NCBI GenBank assembly: GCA_963741135.1
Contig: CAVUHC010000006.1
Coordinates: 806,001-870,000, forward strand
Reading direction: 5' to 3'
Length of the DNA stretch: 64,000 nucleotides
From: Gp6-AA40 sp963741135
GTDB lineage: Bacteria; Acidobacteriota; Vicinamibacteria; Vicinamibacterales; UBA2999
Shown here piece by piece: positions 1 through 8,667 of this stretch. Made by a program: the position numbers and the translations under genes. Each line of letters opens with the position of its first letter. Position 1 is the stretch's first letter. The notes below the pieces were generated by a model. The model searched no databases. It was not told the origin of the DNA and saw only the letters and a program-made list of their open reading frames with translations.

Positions 1-1
1 T

Positions 2-610
2 ATGAACGTCGGGCAGTCGTTGCGTGCGCTCGCGGCCGACGATGCGACAGCGCGGGTACCGCCGCATGTCGATGCTGCAGTGATGGCGGCATGGGATGAG
101 AATGGTCGCGAGCACCACGGGCGGGCGCCGGCGGCGCGGCGGGCGCGCGTGATGCTTGGGATCGCCATGGCTGGCGCCGTCGCTGCGAGCCTCGTCGCGG
201 CCGCGGTCGTGATCACATGGCGAGGCGGAAATGAGGCGCGACACACGCTTGGAGGCAGCGCGCCTGAGAAGTCGGTTGCCGCCGGAGTCCCTGAAGCGGT
301 CACCGGCGCGGTCGCACCGCCCCGCGGAGTGGAGCAGCCGATGGCGCCGGCACGTGCACGGCGGCGCCCGGTTGCGTCGCCGGCGACAGGCGCGGGGTAC
401 ATCCTCGTGCCTGATGCCTATATGGACGCCCCGCTCACGATGATGCGCGTTCGGATGTCACGCAGCGCGTTCTCGCGCCTCGGCGTCCCGATCGCGAATC
501 CCGACGGAGACGGGATGGTCGATGTTGAAGTGCTGGTTGGAGAAGATGGCGTGGCCCGATCGATCCGTCGCGCGACCGCGGTCGGCTGGGTCGATGCAAA
601 CGGACAGTGA
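2..610 (+). CDS. anti-sigma-like single-pass membrane protein (possibly 5'-truncated)
   Basis: Encodes about 202 residues from an ATG at the window edge; the true start could lie outside. A cytoplasmic N-terminal stretch with PPHVDAAVMAAWD is followed by one hydrophobic segment at about residues 51-71, a low-complexity linker and a C-terminal part with VDVEVLVGEDGVARSIRR that recalls a TonB-like fold. This layout resembles membrane anti-sigma partners of ECF sigma factors, but no zinc motif is visible, so the role is inferred from topology only. Its stop overlaps the GTG of the next gene by four bases, which implies translational coupling. An upstream sigma gene outside the window would fit but cannot be seen. 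Confidence 0.5.
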   Translation: MNVGQSLRALAADDATARVPPHVDAAVMAAWDENGREHHGRAPAARRARVMLGIAMAGAVAASLVAAAVVITWRGGNEARHTLGGSAPEKSVAAGVPEAVTGAVAPPRGVEQPMAPARARRRPVASPATGAGYILVPDAYMDAPLTMMRVRMSRSAFSRLGVPIANPDGDGMVDVEVLVGEDGVARSIRRATAVGWVDANGQ

Positions 611-1524
611 GGTGTGATGTGCGAAAGCTGATGATCGTTCCCGCCCTGACGATCCTTGCCGCGGCCCCGGCTGCCGCGCAGGACGTCGTGTATCACTTCG
701 AGCAGCGTGTCGGGGCGCCAGGACAGGGCGACGTGTTCACGCTCCCGGTGCCCCCGCCTGGCGCAGGCGCGATGATCGAACAGCGGATGGGTCTACTTGC
801 GGTCGAGCCGTTCGACATGGCCGCGCCGACGAAGGGAGCGCCGTACACAGCCGACATTTCGACCGACGTCGTGCAGCAGCTCGCGGACGGCAACCGTATC
901 GAGCACCACACGACAAGCAGCGTGGCCCGCGACGGGCAGGGACGCACGCGCCGCGAACAGCAGCTGACCGCCATCGGCGCGATCCTGCCGCAGGTCGATG
1001 GACAAATCATCACGATCATGGACCCTGTCGCGCGGGTGCATTACTCGCTCGACCCTGCGCGAAGGGTCGCGATGCGATCGCCGCTTCCTGTGTTCACGCG
1101 ATTCGACGGTGTGGCCCGGGCCGGTGTCGCGGCCGGCGTTGCGGGTGCGGCCACGGTGACCGCTCAGACGGTGGTGATCAACGCCGGCTCGAAGAACGCG
1201 CGCACCGAGTCGCTCGGCACCTCCCAGATCGAGGGAGTGGAGGCTCAAGGCACCCGAACCGTCGTCACGATTCCGGCCGGCGCGATCGGCAACCAGGCGC
1301 CGATCGAGATGGTCACCGAACAGTGGTTCTCGGCGGAACTCGGGGCGGTGGTGCTGTCTCGGCGCAACGACCCGAGGTTTGGCGAGACGACATACCGGCT
1401 GCAGAACATCGTGCGCGCCGAACCATCGCCCGAGTTGTTCCAGGTGCCGAGCGACTACACGATCGACGCGCTGCCCGCATTCGGGGGAGGAACGTTTCAG
1501 GCGAAGCCCGTCGCAGCGCCGTGA
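607..1524 (+). CDS. exported protein of unknown function
   Basis: A 305-residue protein starting at a GTG that overlaps the previous stop (GTGA); an in-frame ATG at 631 is an alternative. Residues about 7-25 form a signal peptide ending in an AAA-Q site, so the product is probably periplasmic. The body is beta-rich with repeated short stretches such as TVVTIPAGAIGNQ and TYRLQNIVRAEPSPELFQVPSDY. The last motif resembles the ends of secreted Acidobacteria proteins of unknown function, but I do not recognise a named domain. The overlap with the anti-sigma-like gene suggests a cell-envelope sensing or stress unit. No catalytic motif was seen. Confidence 0.65.
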   Translation: MRCDVRKLMIVPALTILAAAPAAAQDVVYHFEQRVGAPGQGDVFTLPVPPPGAGAMIEQRMGLLAVEPFDMAAPTKGAPYTADISTDVVQQLADGNRIEHHTTSSVARDGQGRTRREQQLTAIGAILPQVDGQIITIMDPVARVHYSLDPARRVAMRSPLPVFTRFDGVARAGVAAGVAGAATVTAQTVVINAGSKNARTESLGTSQIEGVEAQGTRTVVTIPAGAIGNQAPIEMVTEQWFSAELGAVVLSRRNDPRFGETTYRLQNIVRAEPSPELFQVPSDYTIDALPAFGGGTFQAKPVAAP

Positions 1525-1540
1525 GGAGTGCGCCCGAACT

Positions 1541-1951
1541 CTAGTAGGACGGCCAGGTGCCGGGAGTCGCTAATTCGACTGACCGTCCATCGGGATCGCG
1601 AAAATAGAGACTGAGACCTCCGAGGGTCCACGTCACGCGACTCTCGACCTCAACGCCCAGTGCAGCGAGGTGCAACTCCCATCCAGGAGCCTCGTCACGG
1701 TCGATCGCGAACGCCAGGTGCGCGGGACCGCTGCCATCATGACCCGGCACGAGACCGCCGTCGGTCTGGAGCGAGCGGGTATGCCCGCGTCTGAACAACA
1801 GCAGCACCGTACCCTCTCCGGCGTCGAACGCCACGACCCGATCTGTTCGAAGCATCGGCGTTGCACCGAGCAGGCGCTCGTAGAACGCCGTGGTGCCCTG
1901 CAGATCGTCGCAATAGAGTGCGGTCTCGAGAACGCGTCGTAGGACGGCCAT
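1541..1951 (-). CDS. VOC-superfamily (glyoxalase/bleomycin-resistance-like) protein
   Basis: 136 residues with the two-module VOC pattern: N-terminal LETALYCDDLQGTTAFYERLLG and a C-terminal YFRDPDGRSVELATPG block, which is the usual metal-site/strand region of this superfamily. Family members bind a divalent metal and act as lyases, dioxygenases or drug-binding proteins; the substrate cannot be deduced here. Length is normal for a single VOC unit. It is convergent with the preceding exported-protein gene, whose stop lies 17 bases away, so it is probably transcribed alone. Confidence 0.85.
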   Translation of the reverse strand: MAVLRRVLETALYCDDLQGTTAFYERLLGATPMLRTDRVVAFDAGEGTVLLLFRRGHTRSLQTDGGLVPGHDGSGPAHLAFAIDRDEAPGWELHLAALGVEVESRVTWTLGGLSLYFRDPDGRSVELATPGTWPSY

Positions 1952-1994
1952 GACGCGCCAGTATAGCCATGGCGCGGGCAGGCTGAAATCCTCC

Positions 1995-2108
1995 TTACTT
2001 CGCTTTCCTCAGGATGACGGTCCCGTTGAAGCTCCGCAGATCGATGTCGGGGCCTCCACCGTTGGCCTCGTCTGTCACAATCGCGTTCTTTCCTGAAAAC
2101 CGCGACAT
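1995..2108 (-). pseudogene. C-terminal fragment of a DUF4097-like protein
   Basis: A short reading frame on the minus strand ends with DIDLRSFNGTVILRKAK and a TAA stop; the SFNGTVILRK ending resembles the last beta-strands of DUF4097/adhesin-like proteins. There is an in-frame stop (TAG) just upstream, and no larger frame joins it. I read it as a relic of a deleted gene; a real 37-residue peptide starting at the ATG at 2108 is less likely. The surrounding gap (1952-2209) also holds a GGGATTCG-type repeat. Confidence 0.35.
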
Positions 2109-2141
2109 CGCAAAAGGGTTACTGGACTAACGAGATTGCCT

Positions 2142-2173
2142 CCGAATCCCGAACCCCGAGTCGCGAATCCCGG
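2142..2173. repeat. degenerate GGGATTCG-type repeat
   Basis: Three spaced copies of a CGAATCCCG-like unit (GGGATTCG on the other strand) just before the next gene. It belongs to the same family as the heptamer repeats at 27.4, 48.1, 49.6, 56.0 and 62.6 kb. Confidence 0.45.
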
Positions 2174-2209
2174 TTTTGACGTGGTGTATTTCTTGCGGGA
2201 GCTGCCCCA

Positions 2210-3240
2210 ATGCGAACGCTTTTCTTCGGCTGTGCGCTGCTCGTAGCCTGTGGCGGCAGTCCGACGGAGCCAGTGGCATCAGGGGTACCGGGCGTCACCC
2301 CTTCGCCGTCGACGCCCTCACCGAGTCCTGCGCCCGCTACTCCGTCGACCAGCGTCGTGCGGTTGAACGACGATTTCGGCGGGCGCCAGCTCTATCCGTC
2401 CGACAACTGGTGGAACCAGGAGATCACGAACGCGCCGGTCGATGCGCAGTCGAACGCGTACATCGACTTCATCGGACGCGCACGCGACGGCGCACCCCGA
2501 CTTCGGTCCGCCTCCGTACGGGATTCCGTTCGTCGGCGTTGGCGGCACCGAGGCGCGCACGCCAGTTGCCTTTGTCGATTACGGCGACGAGAGCGATGCG
2601 GGCTTCCGCGGAGAGGCAGGCTATCCGATTCCAGACGCGGCGAAGACGCAGCCGAACTTCATCGAGGGCAGCTGTGCCGGGCGGCGGGTCGGATGGCGAT
2701 CGCCACCTGCTCATCGTCGATCGCGACAAGTGGGCGCTGTACGAGCTGTTCGCGGCGCGCTGGAACGCCTCGCGTCAGCGGTGGGAAGCTGGATCGGGGG
2801 CGGTGTTCGACCTGTCGTCCAATGCACGGCGACCGGAGGGATGGACGTCGGCGGACGCCGCGGGTCTCGCGATCCTGCCAGGGCTGGTTCGCTACGACGA
2901 AGCGATCCGCGGTCCAATCCGGCACGCGCTCCGCGCAACCGTCCGTCGGACGAACGACTACGTCTGGCCGGCGTCGCACCGCGCGGGCAGTACGGCGGGC
3001 GCCCTGCCGATGGGCGCGCGGCTGCGGCTGAAGGCGTCGAAGGACCTGTCGCGATATCCGCCGTACATCCAGAACATCTTTCGGGCGATGCAGACCTACG
3101 GGCTCATCATTGCCGACAACGGCAGCGACATGTACGTCACCGGCGCGATGGACGCGCGATGGAACAATTCGGAGCTGAATCCCGCATTCAGCAGCCTCAC
3201 CGCCGACGATTTCGATGTCATCCGCCTCGGATGGCGGTGA
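2210..3240 (+). pseudogene. secreted lipoprotein-like gene broken by two frameshifts
   Basis: The N-terminus (MRTLFFGCALLVACGG) is a lipoprotein signal followed by a Pro/Ser/Thr linker and LYPSDNWWNQEITNAPVD. The reading then moves to a second frame near 2475-2484 (TAHPDFGPPPYGIPFVGVGG) and to a third near 2675-2690 (PGGGSDGDRHLLIVDRDKWALYELF), which runs to the stop. The pieces read in order as one protein of about 340 residues. The intact parts look like a large conserved exported family with GWTSADAAGLAILPGLVRYDE and WPASHRAGSTAGALPMGARLRLK, of unknown function. Two shifts of the same sign could be decay or assembly error. The last 60 bases are repeated at 5853-5912. Confidence 0.75.
3181..3240 (+). 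repeat. direct repeat, copy 1 (60 bp)
   Basis: The last 60 bases of the frameshifted gene, ending at its stop codon. Copy 2 at 5853-5912 matches at 57 of 60 positions by direct comparison. The two copies bracket the divergent regulator genes between them. Confidence 0.9.
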
Positions 3241-4057
3241 CGCTGGCGTCTCGACTGCGGCTGCGCTCGCGCGGCGTACGTCGAGCCACCTCCTGGACGA
3301 CGGACTGGGCGATTCTTGCCGCCATGTCGATCTGCGTGGCGAGCGGATCCTTGACCTCGCATTCGTGGACCGCGCTCCACACGTGAACCTCCTCATGTGT
3401 GTCGACGAGCCAGACGGCGATGCGCATGCGTGCGTCTTGTCGTCGAATTCCACCCTCCAGCAGATAGCTCACATCGAGAGACTCGCCCACCTGACGGGCG
3501 CGCTGTCCGGTCCCTGTGCACGTCAGCGCTGAGATGCGCGCAATGACTCGAACATCTTCAGCTCCACGGCTGCCGAGCTGCGCGATCAGCTCCTCCGTAA
3601 GCCCGTTGCCGAAGTCCTCGTCACCTCCCAGCATGCTGAACGGCAGTACCAGCAGGCGGTTTCCAGTTGGCTGCGGCACACGGCGCGCATTAGTCGGGTG
3701 ATCCGACGCTCTCCAACGATAGCCGCGGCGGGCCAGTGTTTCGACGAATCTCGGGTTCTGTGCGTCGTCACCGAGTGCCGTCCGGAGCCGTTTGATGGCG
3801 GCATTGAGACTGTGCTCGTAATCGACGAAAGTTCCCTCAGGCCACAGTCGCTGCCGCAACTGATCACGCGTCACCACGCTGCCAGGCCGCTCGAGAAGCA
3901 TACGGAGGATCTCGAACGGCTGCCCCTGCAGTGTCGTTCGTGCGGATCCGTTGTGAAGTTCGCGTGACGGCAAATGCAGCTCGAAGGGCCCGAACGAGAG
4001 GACGTCGTGAGACGTCTGCAATGCGGTCAGGTCGGAAGGGGGGTGAAGTGAATGCAT
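3218..4057 (-). CDS. winged-helix regulator with TolB-like domain
   Basis: 279 residues. About 20-115 form an OmpR/CadC-type DNA-binding winged helix (LSFGPFELHLPSRELHNG, then NAAIKRLRTALGDDA and FVETLARRGYRW). About 135-260 carry the TolB-like stretch common in one-component regulators (LLVLPFSMLGGDEDFGNGLTEELIAQL, then SYLLEGGIRR). Longer family members continue into TPR repeats; this one stops early, so it is a short form. No membrane segment is visible. Its 3' end overlaps the tail of the frameshifted gene on the other strand (3218-3240), so the final residues are encoded by repeat DNA. It is divergent from the hydrolase/cyclase fusion gene and may regulate it. Confidence 0.8.
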   Translation of the reverse strand: MHSLHPPSDLTALQTSHDVLSFGPFELHLPSRELHNGSARTTLQGQPFEILRMLLERPGSVVTRDQLRQRLWPEGTFVDYEHSLNAAIKRLRTALGDDAQNPRFVETLARRGYRWRASDHPTNARRVPQPTGNRLLVLPFSMLGGDEDFGNGLTEELIAQLGSRGAEDVRVIARISALTCTGTGQRARQVGESLDVSYLLEGGIRRQDARMRIAVWLVDTHEEVHVWSAVHECEVKDPLATQIDMAARIAQSVVQEVARRTPRERSRSRDASVTAIRGG

Positions 4058-4180
4058 GGTCCGTCTCCGCCGGCGCCACCAATCGCGCCCGCTGCTAGAA
4101 TCGACCCCCTGAGTTTTGCGCCCGCGGTCATCCGCCGTCTTTTAGGAAATCTGGAAGTTTTTGGGATTTTTCTGTTGGCG

Positions 4181-5842
4181 ATGAGCAAACCGGCATCGAT
4201 CTACGAATTTGGGCCGTTCAGGCTGGAAACGAGCGAGCGCCGTCTGCTTCGCGATGGTTGCGCGGTGTCACTTCACGGAAAACTGTTCGATACGCTGGTC
4301 GTGCTGGTCCGCAACGCGGGGCGCCTCGTCGAAAAAGAGGAGCTGCTCGGGATCGTGTGGCCGGATGCCACCGTCGAGGAGACGAATCTCAGTCACAACA
4401 TCTCCATCATCCGCAAGACCCTTGGTGAGACGCACGACGGTCACTCGTACGTGCAAACCGTGCCGAAGCACGGGTACCGGTTCTTCGCCGGGGTCCGCGA
4501 GATCACCCACCACAGCGGGGACGACGTCGCATCGATGCCGCGAATGCGGCTACCGGTCCCATCAACCCGGTACACAAGGAGCGGCGATGTCACCGTCGCT
4601 TATCAGACGCTCGGCGACGGACCGTACGACCTTGTATACGTGCCGGGCTGGATTTCGCACCTCGAGCATGGATGGCAGCAGCCGCGGGTGGCCCACATGT
4701 TCCGCAGGCTCGCATCGTTTTCCAGATTGATCCTGTTCGACAAGCGAGGCACCGGGCTCTCCGACCGCGGGCACGGCTATCCATCGCTCGAAGAGCGCAT
4801 GGACGACGTGCGTGCGGTGATGGATGCGGTGCGCTCGGAACGTGCGGCGCTCTTCGGGATGTCGGAAGGCGGCAACATGTCCGTCATGTTTGCGGCGACG
4901 TATCCGGAGCGTACACGTGCGCTCGCCCTGTTTGGAACATTTTCCAAGCGGATCTGGGCACCGGACTATCCATGGGCGCCTCGACCCGACGAGCGCCAAC
5001 GCTGGTACGAACTGCTCGAGCGTGAATGGGGCGGCAAGACGGATCTCGACACGCTCGCTCCTTCCCTCGCTGACGACGAGGAGTTCTGCGAGTGGTGGAG
5101 TACGTACTTACGGCTGGGCGCAAGCCCGGGCGCCGCACTGGAGCTCGCACGCTTCAATACAGAGGTCGACACTCGGGACGTCCTGCCCGCCGTTCGGGCC
5201 CCGACGCTGGTCATGCACCGCGTCGGCGACCGCGACGTCAAGATCGAGGAAGGACGCTATCTGGCGGCGCGTATTCCGCACGCGAGATTCGTGGAGCTGC
5301 CCGGCGACGATCATCTGATTTACGCGGGCGACGTCGATCGAATCATTGACGAAGTCGAGCGTTTTTTCGAGGCTGACAACACGGAACACGGGTCTGAGCT
5401 CGAACAGGTCCTGTCGACGATCGTCGTGATTCACACCGACCTCGGCACCAGTGGCATTGGACGCATCGTCGAGCAGCAGTGCCTCTTCCACCGCGGAAAA
5501 CTCCTCACGTCGTCGGCCACATCGTGGGTGGCTGCCTTTGACGGCCCCGGTCGAGCCATCCGCGCTGCGTGCGCGATCGTCGATTCGCGCCGCGGCGCGG
5601 ACGAAACTCTCCGCGCCGGGATTCACACGGGGGAATGCGATCTCATATCTGGACTGCCCAGCGGGCTGCCAGTGACGGTGGCGACGCGAATAGCGGCAGC
5701 GGCAGACCCTGGCGCTGTCGTCACTACTCGAACCGTTAGGGAGCTCGTGGCCGGCTTGCCCTTCCATTTCGAACCGCGAGGTGCGGTGATGCCCGCCGAA
5801 AGCGGAGAATGGCCCGTCTACGAGGCGCGACTTCGCGCGTAA
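4181..5842 (+). CDS. winged-helix / alpha-beta hydrolase / degenerate cyclase-domain fusion
   Basis: 553 residues from the ATG at 4181 (MSKPASIYEFGPFRLE); an earlier ATG at 4052 would add a long unconserved leader. Residues about 5-105 are an OmpR-type winged helix with YVQTVPKHGYRFF. About 130-385 are an alpha/beta hydrolase with LFGMSEGG; the likely triad is Ser228, Asp350 and His378. About 410-553 match the nucleotide-cyclase homology domain of hydrolase-cyclase proteins (HTDLGTSG, RAGIHTGE), but the usual GDG metal motif is replaced by SATSW, so cyclase activity is doubtful. A DNA-binding version of this fusion suggests a ligand-sensing transcription factor; that is inference. The cyclase relic may serve only as a sensor or dimer domain. 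Confidence 0.8.
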   Translation: MSKPASIYEFGPFRLETSERRLLRDGCAVSLHGKLFDTLVVLVRNAGRLVEKEELLGIVWPDATVEETNLSHNISIIRKTLGETHDGHSYVQTVPKHGYRFFAGVREITHHSGDDVASMPRMRLPVPSTRYTRSGDVTVAYQTLGDGPYDLVYVPGWISHLEHGWQQPRVAHMFRRLASFSRLILFDKRGTGLSDRGHGYPSLEERMDDVRAVMDAVRSERAALFGMSEGGNMSVMFAATYPERTRALALFGTFSKRIWAPDYPWAPRPDERQRWYELLEREWGGKTDLDTLAPSLADDEEFCEWWSTYLRLGASPGAALELARFNTEVDTRDVLPAVRAPTLVMHRVGDRDVKIEEGRYLAARIPHARFVELPGDDHLIYAGDVDRIIDEVERFFEADNTEHGSELEQVLSTIVVIHTDLGTSGIGRIVEQQCLFHRGKLLTSSATSWVAAFDGPGRAIRAACAIVDSRRGADETLRAGIHTGECDLISGLPSGLPVTVATRIAAAADPGAVVTTRTVRELVAGLPFHFEPRGAVMPAESGEWPVYEARLRA

Positions 5843-5852
5843 CCTTCGCGAG

Positions 5853-5912
5853 CCGGCATTCAGCAGCCTCACCGCCGACGATTTCGGTGTCATCCGCCTC
5901 GGATTGCGGTGA
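5853..5912 (+). repeat. direct repeat, copy 2 (60 bp)
   Basis: Second copy of 3181-3240 with three mismatches, starting 11 bases after the fusion gene's stop. It still contains the TGA that ended the older gene but is attached to no open upstream frame. Confidence 0.9.
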
Positions 5913-5934
5913 TCCGCGCGTAACATATCCGGCC

Positions 5935-6267
5935 ATGCCGTGCAGCCTGAAAGCCGTTCCGGATTCATCCCTGTTTGAAGGACCGAAGGGCCAGGAGATC
6001 ACGCTGGTCATCGAGGATCGCATCGGAACAGTCCTTATCGCCAAGGCGGATTACGGCGGCAGATCCCTACTGCCGGCAGGCCAGGCCGTGTCCAGACTGA
6101 CGTTCACCCTCGCGCCGGATCGCAACACGTTGAAGCTCGTGCTCGTCTTTAGCGCATCTACGGGCGGGCGGGGCGAGCTGCGCGAGGAGGCGGATTCCGA
6201 CTCGCAGTTCCTGCGCGACCTCGCGGGAGACGAGCCGTTCCAGGCACTGAGAATCATGGGGACGTAG
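5935..6267 (+). CDS. small protein of unknown function
   Basis: 110 residues from the ATG at 5935; the frame is open further upstream but crosses the direct repeat, so the internal ATG is preferred. The sequence is predicted to be mostly beta (ITLVIEDRIGTVLIAKADYGG, TLKLVLVFSAS) with an acidic tail. No signal peptide or membrane segment is visible. It ends four bases before the next gene and is probably co-transcribed with it. I do not recognise the family. Confidence 0.5.
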   Translation: MPCSLKAVPDSSLFEGPKGQEITLVIEDRIGTVLIAKADYGGRSLLPAGQAVSRLTFTLAPDRNTLKLVLVFSASTGGRGELREEADSDSQFLRDLAGDEPFQALRIMGT

Positions 6268-6271
6268 CGCC

Positions 6272-7837
6272 ATGAGACCGCGAATACTGCTGATGCTGCT
6301 GGTACTGGCGGCTCCTGCCCCGGCGTACGCGCAGATCGAGGAGTGCGGCTTCTTCAAGCGGACCATCGATGACATCGTGGCCGGAAGGATTCCGCCCCCG
6401 CCGGACGACAACGCCACCAGACTGCTCAGCGTTGATCGCGGCGCCCGCTGTTTCGCAATCTACGCAGCCGGCGCGGAGCGGATTCTATTCCGCGATTTCG
6501 TCAAGCGCTTCGAAGCCTCGCGCGCCGACAAGCAATCAGGAGCGGCCGCGAGCGGCGTCGGATCCACGTCCGTCGTGTCGCAGGGACCCGCCGCGAAAGT
6601 CTTGTCCGTGGCGTCCGAGTACGGCGCGCTCGCGCAGTCGGTCGACGGCCAGGTGGTCACGATACGCGGCAACCTGGCGGGAATCCCGTCGGTGCTCCTG
6701 CGTCAGAACGTCTTCCCGTACTGCGTTGACAACCTGACCAACGGCTACTGCGCCAGCGGTTCCTTGCTGGGTCTCCTTCGGCGCGCGTCGTTCTCCGTCT
6801 CGTTCGACGCCACGCGCGGGACTGAGTTGACGGCCACTCCCGCGGATGGGGCGACGACAACGGAACCGGTCGCGTTCCGCGCGAAGCGGAACCAGATTTC
6901 GGGCGTCTCAGCTCGCATCGAGCTGTGGAACCAGCGGGACACCACTTCGAAGTCGTTCCTCGACGCGTGGCGAGCGAACGTCGGCGCGGCGATGGACCTG
7001 TCGGCGGAGGATCTGCTCCTGCGAGCCGGGACGTTCACCGACAGCGTGACCAACGCGCCCGACTATGACGCGTGGCAGATGAGGCACGTGCCGCGCGTCA
7101 GGGCTGCGGGTCAGAATCGCGCCGCGATCGTGTCCGCGCTCCACGACGCATTGCTCGAACTGCTGACCATCGTCGATGCGAGGGTGCCCGACCTTGCCAG
7201 TCAGGCCGAGGCCGCGCTGGCCTCGTACAATGCCTTCTTCCTGGCACAGGACGAGCTCATCGACGCAATCGCGATGAAACGAGTCTTCGCGCTCGAGTAC
7301 GTGGGCAACCGTCCGGTCGGCCAGCCGAACACGTCGAACGTGCGCCTCATCGTCGACTGGCCGCTGACGCCGCGGACGAAGCTGGTGGGAAACGGCGGCG
7401 CGACGGTCTACGACACGCTTCCTGCCGATGCGCCCGCAGGCGCCAGGCGGTATCGTGACGCGCAGATGGCGCTGCAGCTCGACCACGGGCTGGACAAGGC
7501 GTCGATCCTCGGCCCCGCGGTGTTCAGCCTCGCGGTCTATTACCAGTACCAACATTCGCCGGCGCTGCTGGAGGTCGATCCGCTGAATCCGATCCCTGGC
7601 GTCAGCTTCGTCGGACTCCCCGCGGGGGCGAAAACCGTGTTCGCCCAGAAGGGCAGCCTCGGGCTGTTCCAGGCGAAGCTGACGCTCGCGCCGATGGGGA
7701 GCAACGTCAAGGTGCCTGTCTCCGTTACGTATTCCAACCGGACTGAGTTGATCGACAAACCGACCTGGCGCGGGCAGGTGGGCTTCACATACGACTTCGA
7801 CAGCCTCTTTGCGCTCGCCGATCGCGCGGTGCGGTAA
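6272..7837 (+). CDS. exported, outer-membrane-like protein of unknown function
   Basis: 521 residues with a signal peptide at about 1-21 (LLVLAAPAPAYAQ). The middle is mixed, with a helical part (SALHDALLELLTIVDARVPD). The C-terminal 200 residues alternate short hydrophobic strands with turns (VRLIVDWPLTPRTKLVG, FSLAVYYQYQHSP, VPVSVTYSNRTELI, GQVGFTYDFDSLF), which looks like the strands of an outer-membrane barrel. No porin family is recognised, and the barrel call is inference from strand patterning. It follows the 110-residue gene closely, so the two may share an mRNA. Confidence 0.65.
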   Translation: MRPRILLMLLVLAAPAPAYAQIEECGFFKRTIDDIVAGRIPPPPDDNATRLLSVDRGARCFAIYAAGAERILFRDFVKRFEASRADKQSGAAASGVGSTSVVSQGPAAKVLSVASEYGALAQSVDGQVVTIRGNLAGIPSVLLRQNVFPYCVDNLTNGYCASGSLLGLLRRASFSVSFDATRGTELTATPADGATTTEPVAFRAKRNQISGVSARIELWNQRDTTSKSFLDAWRANVGAAMDLSAEDLLLRAGTFTDSVTNAPDYDAWQMRHVPRVRAAGQNRAAIVSALHDALLELLTIVDARVPDLASQAEAALASYNAFFLAQDELIDAIAMKRVFALEYVGNRPVGQPNTSNVRLIVDWPLTPRTKLVGNGGATVYDTLPADAPAGARRYRDAQMALQLDHGLDKASILGPAVFSLAVYYQYQHSPALLEVDPLNPIPGVSFVGLPAGAKTVFAQKGSLGLFQAKLTLAPMGSNVKVPVSVTYSNRTELIDKPTWRGQVGFTYDFDSLFALADRAVR

Positions 7838-7933
7838 GGGCTGGTGCGCGTAACCTTCGCGCGCGTCGCTGGTTTTCGCATCTGAAACCACGAACAGTGT
7901 TTCAACCACGAAGACGCGAAGCCCACGGCCTCA

Positions 7934-7978
7934 CACACAAAATTCCTGACAGTCGAGGCGTATCAGGAATTCTGTGTG
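7934..7978. terminator. 16-bp inverted repeat hairpin
   Basis: Arms at 7934-7949 and 7963-7978 pair at 15 of 16 positions around a 13-base loop. There is no T-run, so it may be a mobile palindrome or processing site instead of an intrinsic terminator. A CCACGAAGACGCGAAG motif lies just to its left. Confidence 0.5.
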
Positions 7979-8026
7979 CGAACCGCGTTCGGGCTGTAAT
8001 AAGACGATTTCCCGCTGGCACCGCGC

Positions 8027-8530
8027 ATGCTGATTCGAGCTGAAGCACAGGAAGACGGGGCCGGTGTACGTGCGGTCAACGTATCGGCATTCGAGACAGC
8101 GCTCGAAGCCAACCTCGTGGACGCCCTGCGCGAACAGGCGGAGCCGCTGGTCTCACTCGTCGCCGAGGATGACAGTGCAATCGTTGGCCACATCATGTTT
8201 TCGCCCGTCTCACTTTCGGGCCACCCCGCGCTGCGCATCATGGGCCTCGCCCCTATGGCGGTTGTTCCGGATCGTCAGCGCAAAGGGATCGGGTCCGCGC
8301 TCGTGCGCGCCGGCCTCGAACAGTGCAAGCGGCTTGGTTTCGGCGCCGTCGTCGTCCTGGGCCATCCGGCCTACTACCCGCGCTTCGGGTTCTTGCCGTC
8401 CGCCCGCTTTGGCATAGGGTGCGAATACGACGTTCCGGAAGACGTGTTCATGGTCGTAGAGCTGCAGGCTGGCTTTCTGCGCGGTGCGTCAGGGACGATC
8501 AAGTACCACGCCGCGTTCAGCAGTGCGTGA
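8027..8530 (+). CDS. GNAT-family N-acetyltransferase
   Basis: 167 residues. The acetyl-CoA-binding core is clear: MGLAPMAVVPDRQRKGIGSALV contains the V-x-P-x-x-Q/R-x-x-G-x-G/A loop at about residues 80-95, followed by GFGAVVVLGHPAYYPRFGF, typical of the YhbS-like subgroup. The family transfers acetyl groups from acetyl-CoA to amines of small molecules or proteins; the acceptor is not predictable. It stands alone between a hairpin and mgsA and ends with an unremarkable tail. Confidence 0.85.
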   Translation: MLIRAEAQEDGAGVRAVNVSAFETALEANLVDALREQAEPLVSLVAEDDSAIVGHIMFSPVSLSGHPALRIMGLAPMAVVPDRQRKGIGSALVRAGLEQCKRLGFGAVVVLGHPAYYPRFGFLPSARFGIGCEYDVPEDVFMVVELQAGFLRGASGTIKYHAAFSSA

Positions 8531-8667
8531 GCCGGTCCCGCGCGCAGCGTGAATTGCGCCAATTACGTAGCCGCGTATGCCTCTCCTACAATTCCTGACG
8601 CAACACGGCTGACATCGTGCGCGTCTAACCTTGCATGATGGAGACACAGGAACCAGGAACGGTCGCG

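Noticed and set aside
6908..7909. Long minus-strand frame opposite the barrel-like gene
   Set aside because: Arg/His-rich shadow translation without domains or a ribosome site.
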